From NCBI GenBank assembly GCA_937868075.1, contig CALMLL010000080.1:1-64000 (forward strand): DNA of 64,000 nt, given 5' to 3'. A program made the translations under genes and the position numbers. This document shows positions 27,613 through 36,110 of the stretch, in pieces. The notes under the pieces were generated by a model that ran no database searches, was not told the DNA's origin, and was given only the letters and a program-made list of their open reading frames with translations. Origin of the DNA: an uncultured Marmoricola sp. GTDB lineage: Bacteria; Actinomycetota; Actinomycetes; Propionibacteriales; Nocardioidaceae. Every line of letters begins with the position of its first letter. Position 1 is the stretch's first letter.

Positions 27613-28455
27613 ATGACGACCTCACCCACGCCAGCGGCGGACAAGACCAGCCGCGCCGGCCGCAACCTGCCCGCCGCGATCGCTTCGGGGGTGGTGCTCG
27701 CCGGAGCAGTGGTGGCCTCGCTGCTGTTGTGGAAGCCCGCCTTCATGATCATCGTCGCGATCGCGGTGGCGGTGGCGATCTGGGAACTGCACCGAGGCTT
27801 CTCTGCCCGCGGGATCAACCTGCCCGAGGAACCGCTGATGATCGGCGGCGTGGCCATGGTGGTCCTCGCCTATGCCTTCGGCCCGCCGGCACTGGTCACT
27901 GCCACCGCGGTCACCGGCCTGGCCATCATGCTCTGGCTGCTGCGTCGCGGTGTCGACGGCTACGTGCGCGATGCGACCGCGTCGATGTTCACGTTGCTCT
28001 ACGTCCCCTTCTTGGGCTCGTTCTTCGCCCTGCTCGTTGCGGAGGACCGCGGCGTCGAAGGGGTGGTCTGCGTGATCGCGTTGACGGTGTGCTCCGACAC
28101 CGGGGGCTACATCGCCGGCGTACTCTTCGGCAAGCACAAGATGGCCCCGGTGATCTCGCCGAAGAAATCGTGGGAGGGATTCGCCGGTTCGGTGATCGCC
28201 TCGATCGCCGGGGGGGTGGGGCTGTCCCTCTACCTCTTGGACTCGACCCTGTGGGTCGGGATCGCCATGGGCCTGATCGGGGTCACCATGTCGACGTTGG
28301 GTGACCTGTGTGAGTCGGTCATCAAGCGCGACCTCGGCATCAAGGACATGAGCCAGATCATCCCGGGCCATGGCGGCCTCATGGACCGTCTCGACTCGCT
28401 CCTGGCTGCGGTCGCGCCGATCTGGTTGTTGCTGCACTACGTCGTGTTCACCTGA
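27613..28455 (+). CDS. cdsA: Phosphatidate cytidylyltransferase (CDP-diglyceride synthase)
   Basis: This is a 280-residue integral membrane enzyme making CDP-diacylglycerol from phosphatidate and CTP. About eight hydrophobic segments are visible. The C-terminal family signature is complete: SVIKRDLGIKDMSQIIPGHG followed by GLMDRLD. SDTGGYIAGVLFGKHKMAP precedes it. The start is ATG 27613. The stop at 28453 is followed after 1 bp by three tandem mini-ORFs leading to rlmN. Confidence 0.93.
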   Translation: MTTSPTPAADKTSRAGRNLPAAIASGVVLAGAVVASLLLWKPAFMIIVAIAVAVAIWELHRGFSARGINLPEEPLMIGGVAMVVLAYAFGPPALVTATAVTGLAIMLWLLRRGVDGYVRDATASMFTLLYVPFLGSFFALLVAEDRGVEGVVCVIALTVCSDTGGYIAGVLFGKHKMAPVISPKKSWEGFAGSVIASIAGGVGLSLYLLDSTLWVGIAMGLIGVTMSTLGDLCESVIKRDLGIKDMSQIIPGHGGLMDRLDSLLAAVAPIWLLLHYVVFT

Positions 28456-28456
28456 C

Positions 28457-28504
28457 ATGACCGTTCACTGAGATGACCCTCCACTGAGATGACCCTCCAC
28501 TGAG
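28457..28504 (+). repeat. Three tandem 16-bp repeats, each a 4-codon ORF, leading into rlmN
   Basis: Units 28457-28472 (ATGACCGTTCACTGAG), 28473-28488 and 28489-28504 (both ATGACCCTCCACTGAG) encode MTVH, MTLH and MTLH. Each ends in TGA, and one G separates each stop from the next ATG. The last stop is followed the same way by the rlmN ATG at 28505. The repeat fills the whole gap from the cdsA stop to rlmN, so ribosomes could terminate and restart through it. Confidence 0.9.
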
Positions 28505-29644
28505 ATGACGCAGCCACGCCAACTCCCGTTGGTCTTCGACGCACCGCGCCGCGGCAAGCCACCACGCCACCTGGCCGATCTCGACGAAGCCGGTCGCCGT
28601 GAGGCCGTCGAGGCGGCAGGTCTACCGGGCTTCCGGGCCAAGCAACTCTCCACCCACTACTTCGCTCGCCTCGTGGACGACCCCGAGGCCATGACCGACC
28701 TGCCGGCGTCGATGCGCTCGGCACTCGTCGGGGCGTTGCTACCGGACCTGATGACCCCCTTGCGCGTCCAGGAGGCCGATCGCGGCTGGACACGCAAGAC
28801 GCTGTGGAAGTTGCACGACGGCGCTCTGGTCGAGTCGGTGCTGATGCGTTACCCCGACCGGGTGACGATGTGTGTCTCATCCCAGGCCGGTTGTGGCATG
28901 GCCTGCCCGTTCTGCGCGACCGGTCAGGGCGGATTGCAGCGCAACATGTCGACCGCCGAGATTGTCGAGCAGGTGGTGGCCGGTGCCCGGTCGTTGGCGC
29001 GGGGAGAGGTTCCGGGTGGTCCGGGTCGGGTCTCCAACGTCGTCTTCATGGGCATGGGAGAGCCGCTGGCCAACTACCGCGCCGTCGTCGACGCCGTACG
29101 CCGACTGACCGATCCGACACCGGCCGGTCTGGGGATGAGCGCGCGGGGGATCACTGTCTCCACGGTCGGCCTGGTCCCGAGGATCAATCAACTCGCCGGC
29201 GAGGGCCTGCCGGTCACCTTGGCGTTGAGCCTGCACGCCCCCGATGACGAGTTGCGCAACGAACTCGTGCCGGTCAACACCCGGTGGAGTGTGGCCGAAG
29301 CGCTCGATGCCGCCTTCAACTATGCCCAGACCACCAAGCGACGGGTCTCGATCGAGTACGCGATGATGCGCGGGATCAACGACCAGGCGTGGCGCGCCGA
29401 CCTGCTTGCCGACGTCCTGCTTGCCCAGGGAGCAACCGCGGGCGGGCGCAGCCCCTGGGGGTGGGTGCACGTCAACCTGATCCCACTCAACCCCATCGAA
29501 GGCTCGAAGTGGACCGCCTCGGATCCGGCCGACGAGCGCGAATTCGTCCGCCGACTTGAGGCCAAGGGCATCTCCACGACCGTTCGCGACACCCGCGGCC
29601 GCGACATCGACGGTGCCTGCGGGCAGTTGGCTGCCAAGCCGTAG
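28505..29644 (+). CDS. rlmN: 23S rRNA (adenine2503-C2)-methyltransferase RlmN
   Basis: This is a 379-residue radical-SAM enzyme methylating A2503 of 23S rRNA and A37 of some tRNAs. The cluster motif CxxxCxxC is CGMACPFC within [17 protein letters not shown]. Further motifs are [34 protein letters not shown], and the C-terminal GIDDACGQ-like [15 protein letters not shown] with the second catalytic Cys. The ATG at 28505 has no Shine-Dalgarno sequence of its own. It is the fourth ATG in a 16-bp periodic series of mini-ORFs, suggesting reinitiation. Confidence 0.94.
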   Translation: MTQPRQLPLVFDAPRRGKPPRHLADLDEAGRREAVEAAGLPGFRAKQLSTHYFARLVDDPEAMTDLPASMRSALVGALLPDLMTPLRVQEADRGWTRKTLWKLHDGALVESVLMRYPDRVTMCVSSQAGCGMACPFCATGQGGLQRNMSTAEIVEQVVAGARSLARGEVPGGPGRVSNVVFMGMGEPLANYRAVVDAVRRLTDPTPAGLGMSARGITVSTVGLVPRINQLAGEGLPVTLALSLHAPDDELRNELVPVNTRWSVAEALDAAFNYAQTTKRRVSIEYAMMRGINDQAWRADLLADVLLAQGATAGGRSPWGWVHVNLIPLNPIEGSKWTASDPADEREFVRRLEAKGISTTVRDTRGRDIDGACGQLAAKP

Positions 29645-29651
29645 CAACGAA

Positions 29652-30722
29652 TCAGCCGGCGACGATCTCGGCGGCTTCGGCCACCGTGTCAACCAGGTGG
29701 ACGACACCGGGGAGGTCGGCGAACAGCGATGACAACAACGGCCAGGCGGGGAGTTGCCTGGTCCAGTGCTCGATGCCGACCAGCACCATCGGGCTCACGT
29801 CGCGACCGGCGTAGAACTTCTCACACGAGGACTGGAAGATCTCCTGCAGTGTGCCGGCCGACCCGGGTAGGACCACGATCCCGGCGGTGGAGAGATCCAG
29901 CAGGACCTGCTCGCGGATGGAGTTGGTGAAGTACTTGGCGATGTGGTCGGCGAACAGGTTGGGCGGTTCGTCCCCGTAGTGCCACGTCGGGATGCCCAGT
30001 GAGGGCACGCCTACGCCGAGCTCGTGGCGCACCTTCAGCGCCGACTGCGCCCAGGCAGTGATGTCGGTGTGAAAGTCGGGGACCTCGGCGAGCCGGGTGC
30101 AAGCCTCTCGGAGGGCCTCGATCGGCTGGGCGGAGAAGAAGGCACCCAGGTTGGCGGCCTCCATCGCACCCGGCCCGCCACCGGTGGCGACGACGTGGCG
30201 TCGGGCCAGGGCATGGCCGAGCTCGGCGGCGGCGGCGTACGCCGCGCAGTCGCGGGTCACGGCGTGTCCGCCCATGACGCCGACCAGAGAGCGCTGTTGG
30301 GCGAAGTCGGTCACCGCATCGTTGATGGCGTGGTCGTGCAGCGCCGTGGCCAACGTGCGGTCCAAGGTGCGAGGGGCCAGGGACCAGGCGTAGGCGATCG
30401 CGTCGAGGGTTGCCGAATAGCCGTTATCGAGCCCGGCGTAGAGGTCCTCGGGTGTGTAGAGGCGGGCCCGGTAGGGGTCGAAGGGGAGTTCGGGCAAGGC
30501 CGGGAAGACCAGTGCACCGCGCTGGCGGACAATGTCTTCGACCCCGTCGGCGAAGAGGCATCCTAAGAAGACGGCGCCGGACACGCCGACGCGGCGCAGA
30601 TCCTCCCCGCGCAGATCAACGCTTTGGATATGCCAACCCCGCAACGAGCGGACGCCCTGGGACAGGTGCTTTCGCCACTGGGCCAGGGATTCGATCTCGC
30701 GTTGGTGGGCACGGCTCGCCAT
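29652..30722 (-). CDS. LOG-like Rossmann-fold nucleotide-binding protein
   Basis: This 356-residue protein's C-terminal two thirds match the LOG/lysine-decarboxylase-like family (nucleotide 5'-monophosphate phosphoribohydrolase fold). VATGGGPGAMEAANLGAFFS corresponds to the GGGxxGxM site. VLPGSAGTLQEIFQSS corresponds to PGGxGTxxE, with the second Gly changed to Ser-Ala. The N-terminal 130 residues are an extra region with an aromatic/Arg-rich start. The start is ATG 30722; an upstream TTG is less likely. It faces rlmN (7-bp gap) and diverges from the LacI regulator. Whether it is catalytic cannot be told. Confidence 0.78.
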   Translation of the reverse strand: MASRAHQREIESLAQWRKHLSQGVRSLRGWHIQSVDLRGEDLRRVGVSGAVFLGCLFADGVEDIVRQRGALVFPALPELPFDPYRARLYTPEDLYAGLDNGYSATLDAIAYAWSLAPRTLDRTLATALHDHAINDAVTDFAQQRSLVGVMGGHAVTRDCAAYAAAAELGHALARRHVVATGGGPGAMEAANLGAFFSAQPIEALREACTRLAEVPDFHTDITAWAQSALKVRHELGVGVPSLGIPTWHYGDEPPNLFADHIAKYFTNSIREQVLLDLSTAGIVVLPGSAGTLQEIFQSSCEKFYAGRDVSPMVLVGIEHWTRQLPAWPLLSSLFADLPGVVHLVDTVAEAAEIVAG

Positions 30723-30841
30723 GGATCGCAAACCTACCCTCGCGGCGATGGCCGAGAGCGCGAGTGCGCCCTATTCTGACAGCGCGCAAACCGTCGGCGA
30801 GTCGATCGCCGCCCAAGCCGAGCAGATGGAGGCACGCCGTC

Positions 30842-31870
30842 GTGGACACCCGACCAGTTGGTCGTGCGACCATGCAGCAGGTCGCTGCGCGCGCCGGCGT
30901 CTCGCTCAAGACGGTGTCGCGGGTGGTCAATTCCGAACCGGGTGTCTCGGCGCGCTTGTCCCAACGGGTCAACGACGCGGTCGCGGAGTTGGGCTACCGC
31001 CACAACCTGGCCGCCAGCAATCTGCGTCGCGGCCAGCGCACCGCCTCGATCGGAGTGCTGGTCCAAGACGTCGGCAACATGTTCTGCTCGGAGTTGCTGC
31101 GCGCTGTCGAAGACACCGCTCGAGAGCGCGGCGTCGTGATCATGGCAGGCAGTCTCGATGAGTCCGAGGAGCGGGAGCACGAACTCGTCTCGGCTTTCGT
31201 GGCCCGACGCATCGACGGGCTGATCTTGATGCCGGCCAGCAAGGATCAGTCCTATCTGCGACCAGACATCGACGCCGGTCTGCCGGTGGTCCTGATCGAC
31301 CGGCGGACCGAATCCACCGAGATGGACTCGGTCTCGGCCGACAACGTGGGCGGCTCTCAGGCGATGGTCGAGCACCTGATCTCCTACGGCCACCGCAAAA
31401 TCGCCTTCCTCGGTGACTCCCACCAGATCGCCACCGCGGTCCAACGCCGTGAGGGCTATCGACGTGCCTTGGCCGCGGCGGGCATCCCACATCGGCCCGA
31501 GTACGAGCACCTCGACGTGCGCACCGAAGCAGACGCGATCGACCAGGTCGGCCATCTTCTGGCCCTGGCGGATCCGCCGACGGCTATCTTCACCGCTCGC
31601 AACGTGATCAGCCTGGGAACCGCACGGGCACTCAAAGAGCGCGGACTCAACGACCAGATCGCGATGGCCGGCTTCGACGACTTCCCGGCGGCCGATCTGC
31701 TCGAACCCGCGATCACGGTCATGCGCCAAGACGTGGCCTCGCTGGGTCGCTGTGCGATCGACCGCCTGCTGGCCCGACTCGACGGCGACACGTCGCAGAC
31801 CTACACCGACATCCTGCCGCCGCTGATGGTGGTGCGCGGCTCCGGCGAGATCTCCCCGGCTGCCGACTGA
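30842..31870 (+). CDS. LacI family transcriptional regulator
   Basis: This is a 342-residue LacI/GalR regulator. The N-terminal helix-turn-helix is TMQQVAARAGVSLKTVSRVV, followed by the hinge (AASNLRRGQRTASIGV). The periplasmic-binding-protein-like effector domain runs from VLVQDVGNMF to the end, with SADNVGGSQAMVEHLISYGHR typical of sugar-responsive members. GGAGG (30828-30832) supports GTG 30842. The aldehyde dehydrogenase lies 66 bp downstream on the same strand, and the LOG-like gene is divergent. Either may be a target; the ligand is unknown. Confidence 0.88.
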   Translation: MDTRPVGRATMQQVAARAGVSLKTVSRVVNSEPGVSARLSQRVNDAVAELGYRHNLAASNLRRGQRTASIGVLVQDVGNMFCSELLRAVEDTARERGVVIMAGSLDESEEREHELVSAFVARRIDGLILMPASKDQSYLRPDIDAGLPVVLIDRRTESTEMDSVSADNVGGSQAMVEHLISYGHRKIAFLGDSHQIATAVQRREGYRRALAAAGIPHRPEYEHLDVRTEADAIDQVGHLLALADPPTAIFTARNVISLGTARALKERGLNDQIAMAGFDDFPAADLLEPAITVMRQDVASLGRCAIDRLLARLDGDTSQTYTDILPPLMVVRGSGEISPAAD

Positions 31871-31936
31871 GGAGCACCGGGTCGTGCCGCTCGACCGGGT
31901 ATGACGGGCGCCGATGCAGGCCCTAGGGTGACGTCC

Positions 31937-33385
31937 ATGAACACCCCGCACGACTGGCCGATGTTGATTGCCGGTGACTGGGTCACCGGGCCCGACGCCT
32001 TCACCGTGACACACCCCTATGACGGTTCCCCCGTGGGCACCACGAGCTATGCCTCCGCCGCCCAGGTGGAGGCTGCCGTGGCCGCTGCCGACGGCGTACG
32101 CCGAGATGCCGAAGCCCTACCGATCCATGTCCGGGCAGAGGCGCTGATGCACATCAGCCGGCGCCTTGCCGAGCGGGTCGACGAAGTCGCCGAATTGATC
32201 ACCGCAGAGAACGGTAAGCCGCTCATGTGGGCCAAGGCCGAGGCCGGTCGCGCGGTCAGCGTCTTCCGGTGGGCTGCGGAGAACGCCCGGCAGTGGTCGG
32301 GAGAAGTGATGCGCCTGGACACCGATGCGGCCGCGACCGGCCGGATGGCCTACATCCGGCGCGTCCCCAAGGGGCCGGTGCTGGCGATCAGCCCGTTCAA
32401 CTTCCCGCTCAACCTTGCCGCCCACAAGGTGGCCCCGGCGATCGCGGTCGGCGCTCCTGTCGTCCTCAAGCCGGCCCCCAAGACCCCGTTGTCCTCCCTG
32501 CTGATGGCCCAGCTGATCGAGGAGACCGACCTGCCCAGGGGCATGGTCAGCGTGATCAACGTGCCCAACGACCAGGCCTCGGCGTTGGTCGCCGACCCGC
32601 GGCTGCCGGTGATCAGTTTCACCGGGTCCGGTCCGGTCGGGTACGCCATCCAAAAGCAGGTCCCCGGCAAGCACGTCGTGCTCGAACTCGGTGGCAACGC
32701 GGCCGTTGTCGTCTGTGACGACTGGTCCAGCCCGGCCGATCTGGACTGGGCGGCCACGCGGATCGCCAACTTCGCCAACTACCAGGCCGGACAGTCGTGC
32801 ATCGGCGTCCAGCGCGTCTACATCCACGATTCGTTGTACGACGACCTGCGTGATCGCATCGTCACCACCGTGGCCGCTCTCAAGAGCGGGGACCCGCGCG
32901 ACCCTGAGACCTTCGTCGGCCCGGTCATCAACGAGGAGGCCGCGATCCGGATCGAGGCGTGGATCAAGGAGGCCGTGGCCGACGGTGCCACGGTGCTCAC
33001 CGGCGGTTCGCGCGATGGATCCAGTGTCGACGCCACGGTCTTGGAGAACGTCTCCGCCGACGCCAAGGTGGTGTGTGAGGAGATCTTCGGCCCGGTGTTG
33101 GTGCTCCAGCGGGTGTCCTCGGTCGAGGAGGCATTCGCTGCGGTCAACGACTCGCGTTACGGCCTGCAGACCGGCGTCTTCACCCACAACCTTCAGACCG
33201 CGTTCACCGCCCACCGCGACCTCGAGGTCGGTGGCGTCGTCATCGGTGACGCCCCTTCCTACCGCGCCGACCAGATGCCCTACGGCGGGGTCAAGGAGTC
33301 CGGCGTGGGCCGCGAAGGTCTGCGCTACGCGATGGAGGACTTCACCTACGAGCGGGTCATGGTCCTGACCGGCCTCGATCTGTGA
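31937..33385 (+). CDS. NAD(P)-dependent aldehyde dehydrogenase
   Basis: This is a 482-residue aldehyde dehydrogenase superfamily enzyme oxidising an aldehyde to the acid in the cytoplasm. The cofactor-binding region FNFPLNLAAHKVAPAIAVG with KPAPKTPLS, the glycine motif FTGSGPVGYAI, the general-base Glu in VVLELGGNAAV, the nucleophile Cys in YQAGQSCIGVQRVYI, and the C-terminal CEEIFGPVL are all present. The start is ATG 31937; an in-frame upstream start at 31901 lacks support. It follows the LacI gene and converges on an ABC importer (10-bp gap), so a shared catabolic role is possible. Substrate not assignable. Confidence 0.88.
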   Translation: MNTPHDWPMLIAGDWVTGPDAFTVTHPYDGSPVGTTSYASAAQVEAAVAAADGVRRDAEALPIHVRAEALMHISRRLAERVDEVAELITAENGKPLMWAKAEAGRAVSVFRWAAENARQWSGEVMRLDTDAAATGRMAYIRRVPKGPVLAISPFNFPLNLAAHKVAPAIAVGAPVVLKPAPKTPLSSLLMAQLIEETDLPRGMVSVINVPNDQASALVADPRLPVISFTGSGPVGYAIQKQVPGKHVVLELGGNAAVVVCDDWSSPADLDWAATRIANFANYQAGQSCIGVQRVYIHDSLYDDLRDRIVTTVAALKSGDPRDPETFVGPVINEEAAIRIEAWIKEAVADGATVLTGGSRDGSSVDATVLENVSADAKVVCEEIFGPVLVLQRVSSVEEAFAAVNDSRYGLQTGVFTHNLQTAFTAHRDLEVGGVVIGDAPSYRADQMPYGGVKESGVGREGLRYAMEDFTYERVMVLTGLDL

Positions 33386-33395
33386 ACCAGTCGTC

Positions 33396-34433
33396 CTAGA
33401 CCACCAGCAACGCAGCGCCTTCGACTCCGAGCCGCACCCGGTCGCCGACGGCGAACGCACGCGCGGTCGAGGAGGCCAGTTGTGCGGTCACGATGCTGCC
33501 ATCGGGTTGCGTCACATGGACTCGTGAGATCGGGCCCAGGAATGCGACCGATGCCACTGTCGCGGTGCCGTGCTCGTCAGCAGTCAGGGTCACCGTCTCC
33601 GGGCGGACCATCGCGGTGCCGGCACCCTCGACGGACCCGGCCAGAGCCGGCACGCGTACGCCGAACACCTCCGCCTGCCCGTTGACCACAGCCGCGGGGA
33701 TCTTGTTGTTGAGGCCGACGAACTCGGCGACGAACGGGGTCGCCGGCTCGGCGTAGAGCACCGCAGGCGGAGCCAGCTGCTCCAACTTCCCCTGGCTCAT
33801 CACACCGACCCGGTCGGCCACTGCCAGCGCCTCCTCCTGGTCGTGCGTGACGAACAGGGTGGTCGTGCCGACCTCGAGTTGAACCCGCCTGATCTCATCG
33901 CGCAACTGCACGCGCACCTTGGCATCCAACGCCGACAACGGCTCATCGAGGAGCAGCACCGACGGTTCGATGGCCAATGCTCGGGCCAGCGCCACCCGCT
34001 GCTGCTGCCCACCGGAGAGCTGGTGGGCGTACTTGTCGGCATGCACCGCCAGCCCGACCAGTTCGAGCATCGCATCGGCCCGGGCGCGTCGTTTGGCGGT
34101 GTCGACTCCGCGCAACTTCAACCCGAAGGCCACGTTGTCGCGCACCGTCATGTGTGGGAACAAGGAGTAGGCCTGGAAGACCATGCCCATGTCACGTTTG
34201 TTGGCGGGCACGGAGGTGAGGTCCTTGCCGGCGACCGACACTGAGCCTGACGTCGGCTCGTCGAGACCGGCCAGGATCCGCAGCGCGGTGGTCTTGCCGC
34301 ACCCGGAGGGGCCGAGCAGCGCGACCATCTCACCCGGTTCGATCTGGAGGGTGAACCCGTCCAGGGCTCGCATCGACCCATAGACCCGGGTCAGGTTGTT
34401 CAGGTCGACGGATACGCCTTGGCGGTCGCTCAC
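33396..34433 (-). CDS. ABC importer ATP-binding protein (PotA/FbpC type)
   Basis: This is a 345-residue ATPase of a type I importer. Walker A is LLGPSGCGKTTALRI, the Q-loop is MVFQAYSLFPHMTV, the signature is HQLSGGQQQRVALARAL, Walker B is VLLLDEPLSALD, and the H-loop is VTHDQ. A C-terminal TOBE-like domain of about 100 residues (TAMVRPETVTLTADEHG) matches the spermidine/ferric-ion/thiamine group. It overlaps the upstream permease gene by 4 bp (GTGA). It is the last of four minus-strand genes encoding binding protein, two permeases and ATPase. Confidence 0.92.
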   Translation of the reverse strand: MSDRQGVSVDLNNLTRVYGSMRALDGFTLQIEPGEMVALLGPSGCGKTTALRILAGLDEPTSGSVSVAGKDLTSVPANKRDMGMVFQAYSLFPHMTVRDNVAFGLKLRGVDTAKRRARADAMLELVGLAVHADKYAHQLSGGQQQRVALARALAIEPSVLLLDEPLSALDAKVRVQLRDEIRRVQLEVGTTTLFVTHDQEEALAVADRVGVMSQGKLEQLAPPAVLYAEPATPFVAEFVGLNNKIPAAVVNGQAEVFGVRVPALAGSVEGAGTAMVRPETVTLTADEHGTATVASVAFLGPISRVHVTQPDGSIVTAQLASSTARAFAVGDRVRLGVEGAALLVV

Positions 34434-35248
34434 GGCGTACTCCCTTCAGTAGCAGGCTCGGGGGCGGTGGGGGAGTCGGGTCGTCGCCCGGTGACAACCG
34501 AGAGCACCAGCAGCAGGACGAAGCCGAACAGGAGTGTGGCCAAGGACGCGGCCACGGCGGTCATGCCGTCGGCTTTGCCGATGGCAACGATGACGACCTG
34601 GAGGTTCTGGTAGCCGGCCAGGGACGCGATGGTGTATTCGCCCAGGACGACGGCGATCGAGATGAAGGCCGCCGACAGGATCCCGGACCAGATGTTGGGG
34701 ACGACCACGCGCATGATCGTCGTTCCCCATCCGGCACCGAGTGATCGCGCCGCCTCGGACAGCGTCTTCACGTCGATCGATGACAGTGAGCCGTCGATGG
34801 CCCGGTAGGCGTAGGGCAACACCAGCACGGTGTAGACGAACGCCAGGGTCAGGGCGGAGTCGCCGAAGATCCAGGTGACCCACAGATACACATCGCGCAT
34901 GCCCACGACGATGACCAGCGCGGGGATCGTCAACGGCAGCAGACAGAGGAACTCGATGATCCTCGTCGCCCATGGAGCGCGCAGGCGCACCCAGATCATG
35001 GTCGGCACCAGGAGCAGCAGCATCAGCGCCACGGTGAGCACCGCCAGGCCGAGGGAGATCAAGATCGCGGAGTAGAGGGTGTCGTCGGCGACGAGGTTGC
35101 GCCAACCCTGCAACGTGCGGCCTTGGCCGGTGGGGGTGCGGGTGCTGAAGTCGGCCATCGCATACAACGGCAGGAAGAAGAAGATCGCGAAGGGGACCAG
35201 CAGCAGTGCCCGCTTCCAGCCGCTGGGGCCGGTGGTAGCCGCACTCAT
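34430..35248 (-). CDS. ABC importer permease (second)
   Basis: This is a 272-residue MetI-fold inner-membrane permease with about six transmembrane segments. The cytoplasmic coupling loop reads LSEAARSLGAGWGTTIMRVVVP, matching the EAA motif that contacts the ATPase. The ATG at 35248 overlaps the previous permease stop by 4 bp (ATGA) and is preferred to GTG 35257. The C-terminal tail is Pro/Glu-rich. Family resemblance is to PotC/FbpB-type permeases; the substrate is unknown. Confidence 0.9.
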   Translation of the reverse strand: MSAATTGPSGWKRALLLVPFAIFFFLPLYAMADFSTRTPTGQGRTLQGWRNLVADDTLYSAILISLGLAVLTVALMLLLLVPTMIWVRLRAPWATRIIEFLCLLPLTIPALVIVVGMRDVYLWVTWIFGDSALTLAFVYTVLVLPYAYRAIDGSLSSIDVKTLSEAARSLGAGWGTTIMRVVVPNIWSGILSAAFISIAVVLGEYTIASLAGYQNLQVVIVAIGKADGMTAVAASLATLLFGFVLLLVLSVVTGRRPDSPTAPEPATEGSTP

Positions 35249-36099
35249 CGCAACCACCTCGACGTACGCCGGACCAGCAGGCCGTAGCCGACCATGATGA
35301 TGGCCACGACGATGATCATCTCGAACGCCAACGCGTAGGCGAACCCGGCTTGACCGAGCACGACCTCACTGGTCATGGCCGTGCGGATCATCAACGGCAG
35401 GATCGGGTTGCCCTGGCTGACCAAGGCGGCGGCCGTGGCGTAGGCGGCGAACGAGTTGGCAAACAGCAGCAATGTGGCGCCCAGGAAGGCGGGGGCCAGG
35501 AGTGGCCCGGCAACCTGGGTCCAGTACTGCCGAGACGTGGCGCCCAGTGAGACGGCCGCCTCGCGCCACTGCACCCGCAGACCTTCGAGGGCGGGAAGGA
35601 AGACGATCACCATCAAGGGGATCTGGAAGTAGGTGTAGACCAGCATCAGGCCGGTCACCGAGTAGAGCCAGCCGGTGCCGTAGAGGTCGATCCCGCTGGA
35701 GGTGCGGAACCAGTTCGTCAGCACGCCGGAGTAGCCGATCGTGGCAATGAAGGCGAACGCGAGCGCGACCCCACCGAACTGCGCCAAGACGCTGCAGATC
35801 GAGGTGACCACACGGCGGAAAACCGATGTGGGGGCGCTGGAGACGATCAGCCAGGAGAGGACGGCGCCCAGGACGGCGCCGATCACCGCGGTCACCGCAG
35901 AGAGCAGCACGCTCTTGCCGAGGGCGCCCAGGGCGGCGGAATCGCCCAAGGCGCGGATCTTGTCGAGGTTATAGGTGCCGTTGGTGCTTACCGAGCCGTT
36001 GATCACCGTCAGGGTCGGGATGATCAAGAAGATGACCAGGAAGACGAAGAACGGCACCAGGGGCAGCGCGTTGCGCACGCTGCCCCTGGTGGCGGTCAT
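35245..36099 (-). CDS. ABC importer permease (first)
   Basis: This is a 284-residue MetI-fold permease with about six hydrophobic segments, beginning after a short cytoplasmic N-terminus (PLVPFFVFLVIFLIIPTL). The EAA loop is REAAVSLGATSRQYWTQVAG. It starts 11 bp after the binding-protein gene and overlaps the second permease gene. It resembles PotB-like partners in spermidine/ferric/thiamine-type importers. Confidence 0.9.
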   Translation of the reverse strand: MTATRGSVRNALPLVPFFVFLVIFLIIPTLTVINGSVSTNGTYNLDKIRALGDSAALGALGKSVLLSAVTAVIGAVLGAVLSWLIVSSAPTSVFRRVVTSICSVLAQFGGVALAFAFIATIGYSGVLTNWFRTSSGIDLYGTGWLYSVTGLMLVYTYFQIPLMVIVFLPALEGLRVQWREAAVSLGATSRQYWTQVAGPLLAPAFLGATLLLFANSFAAYATAAALVSQGNPILPLMIRTAMTSEVVLGQAGFAYALAFEMIIVVAIIMVGYGLLVRRTSRWLR

Positions 36100-36110
36100 A
36101 TCGACAGACC

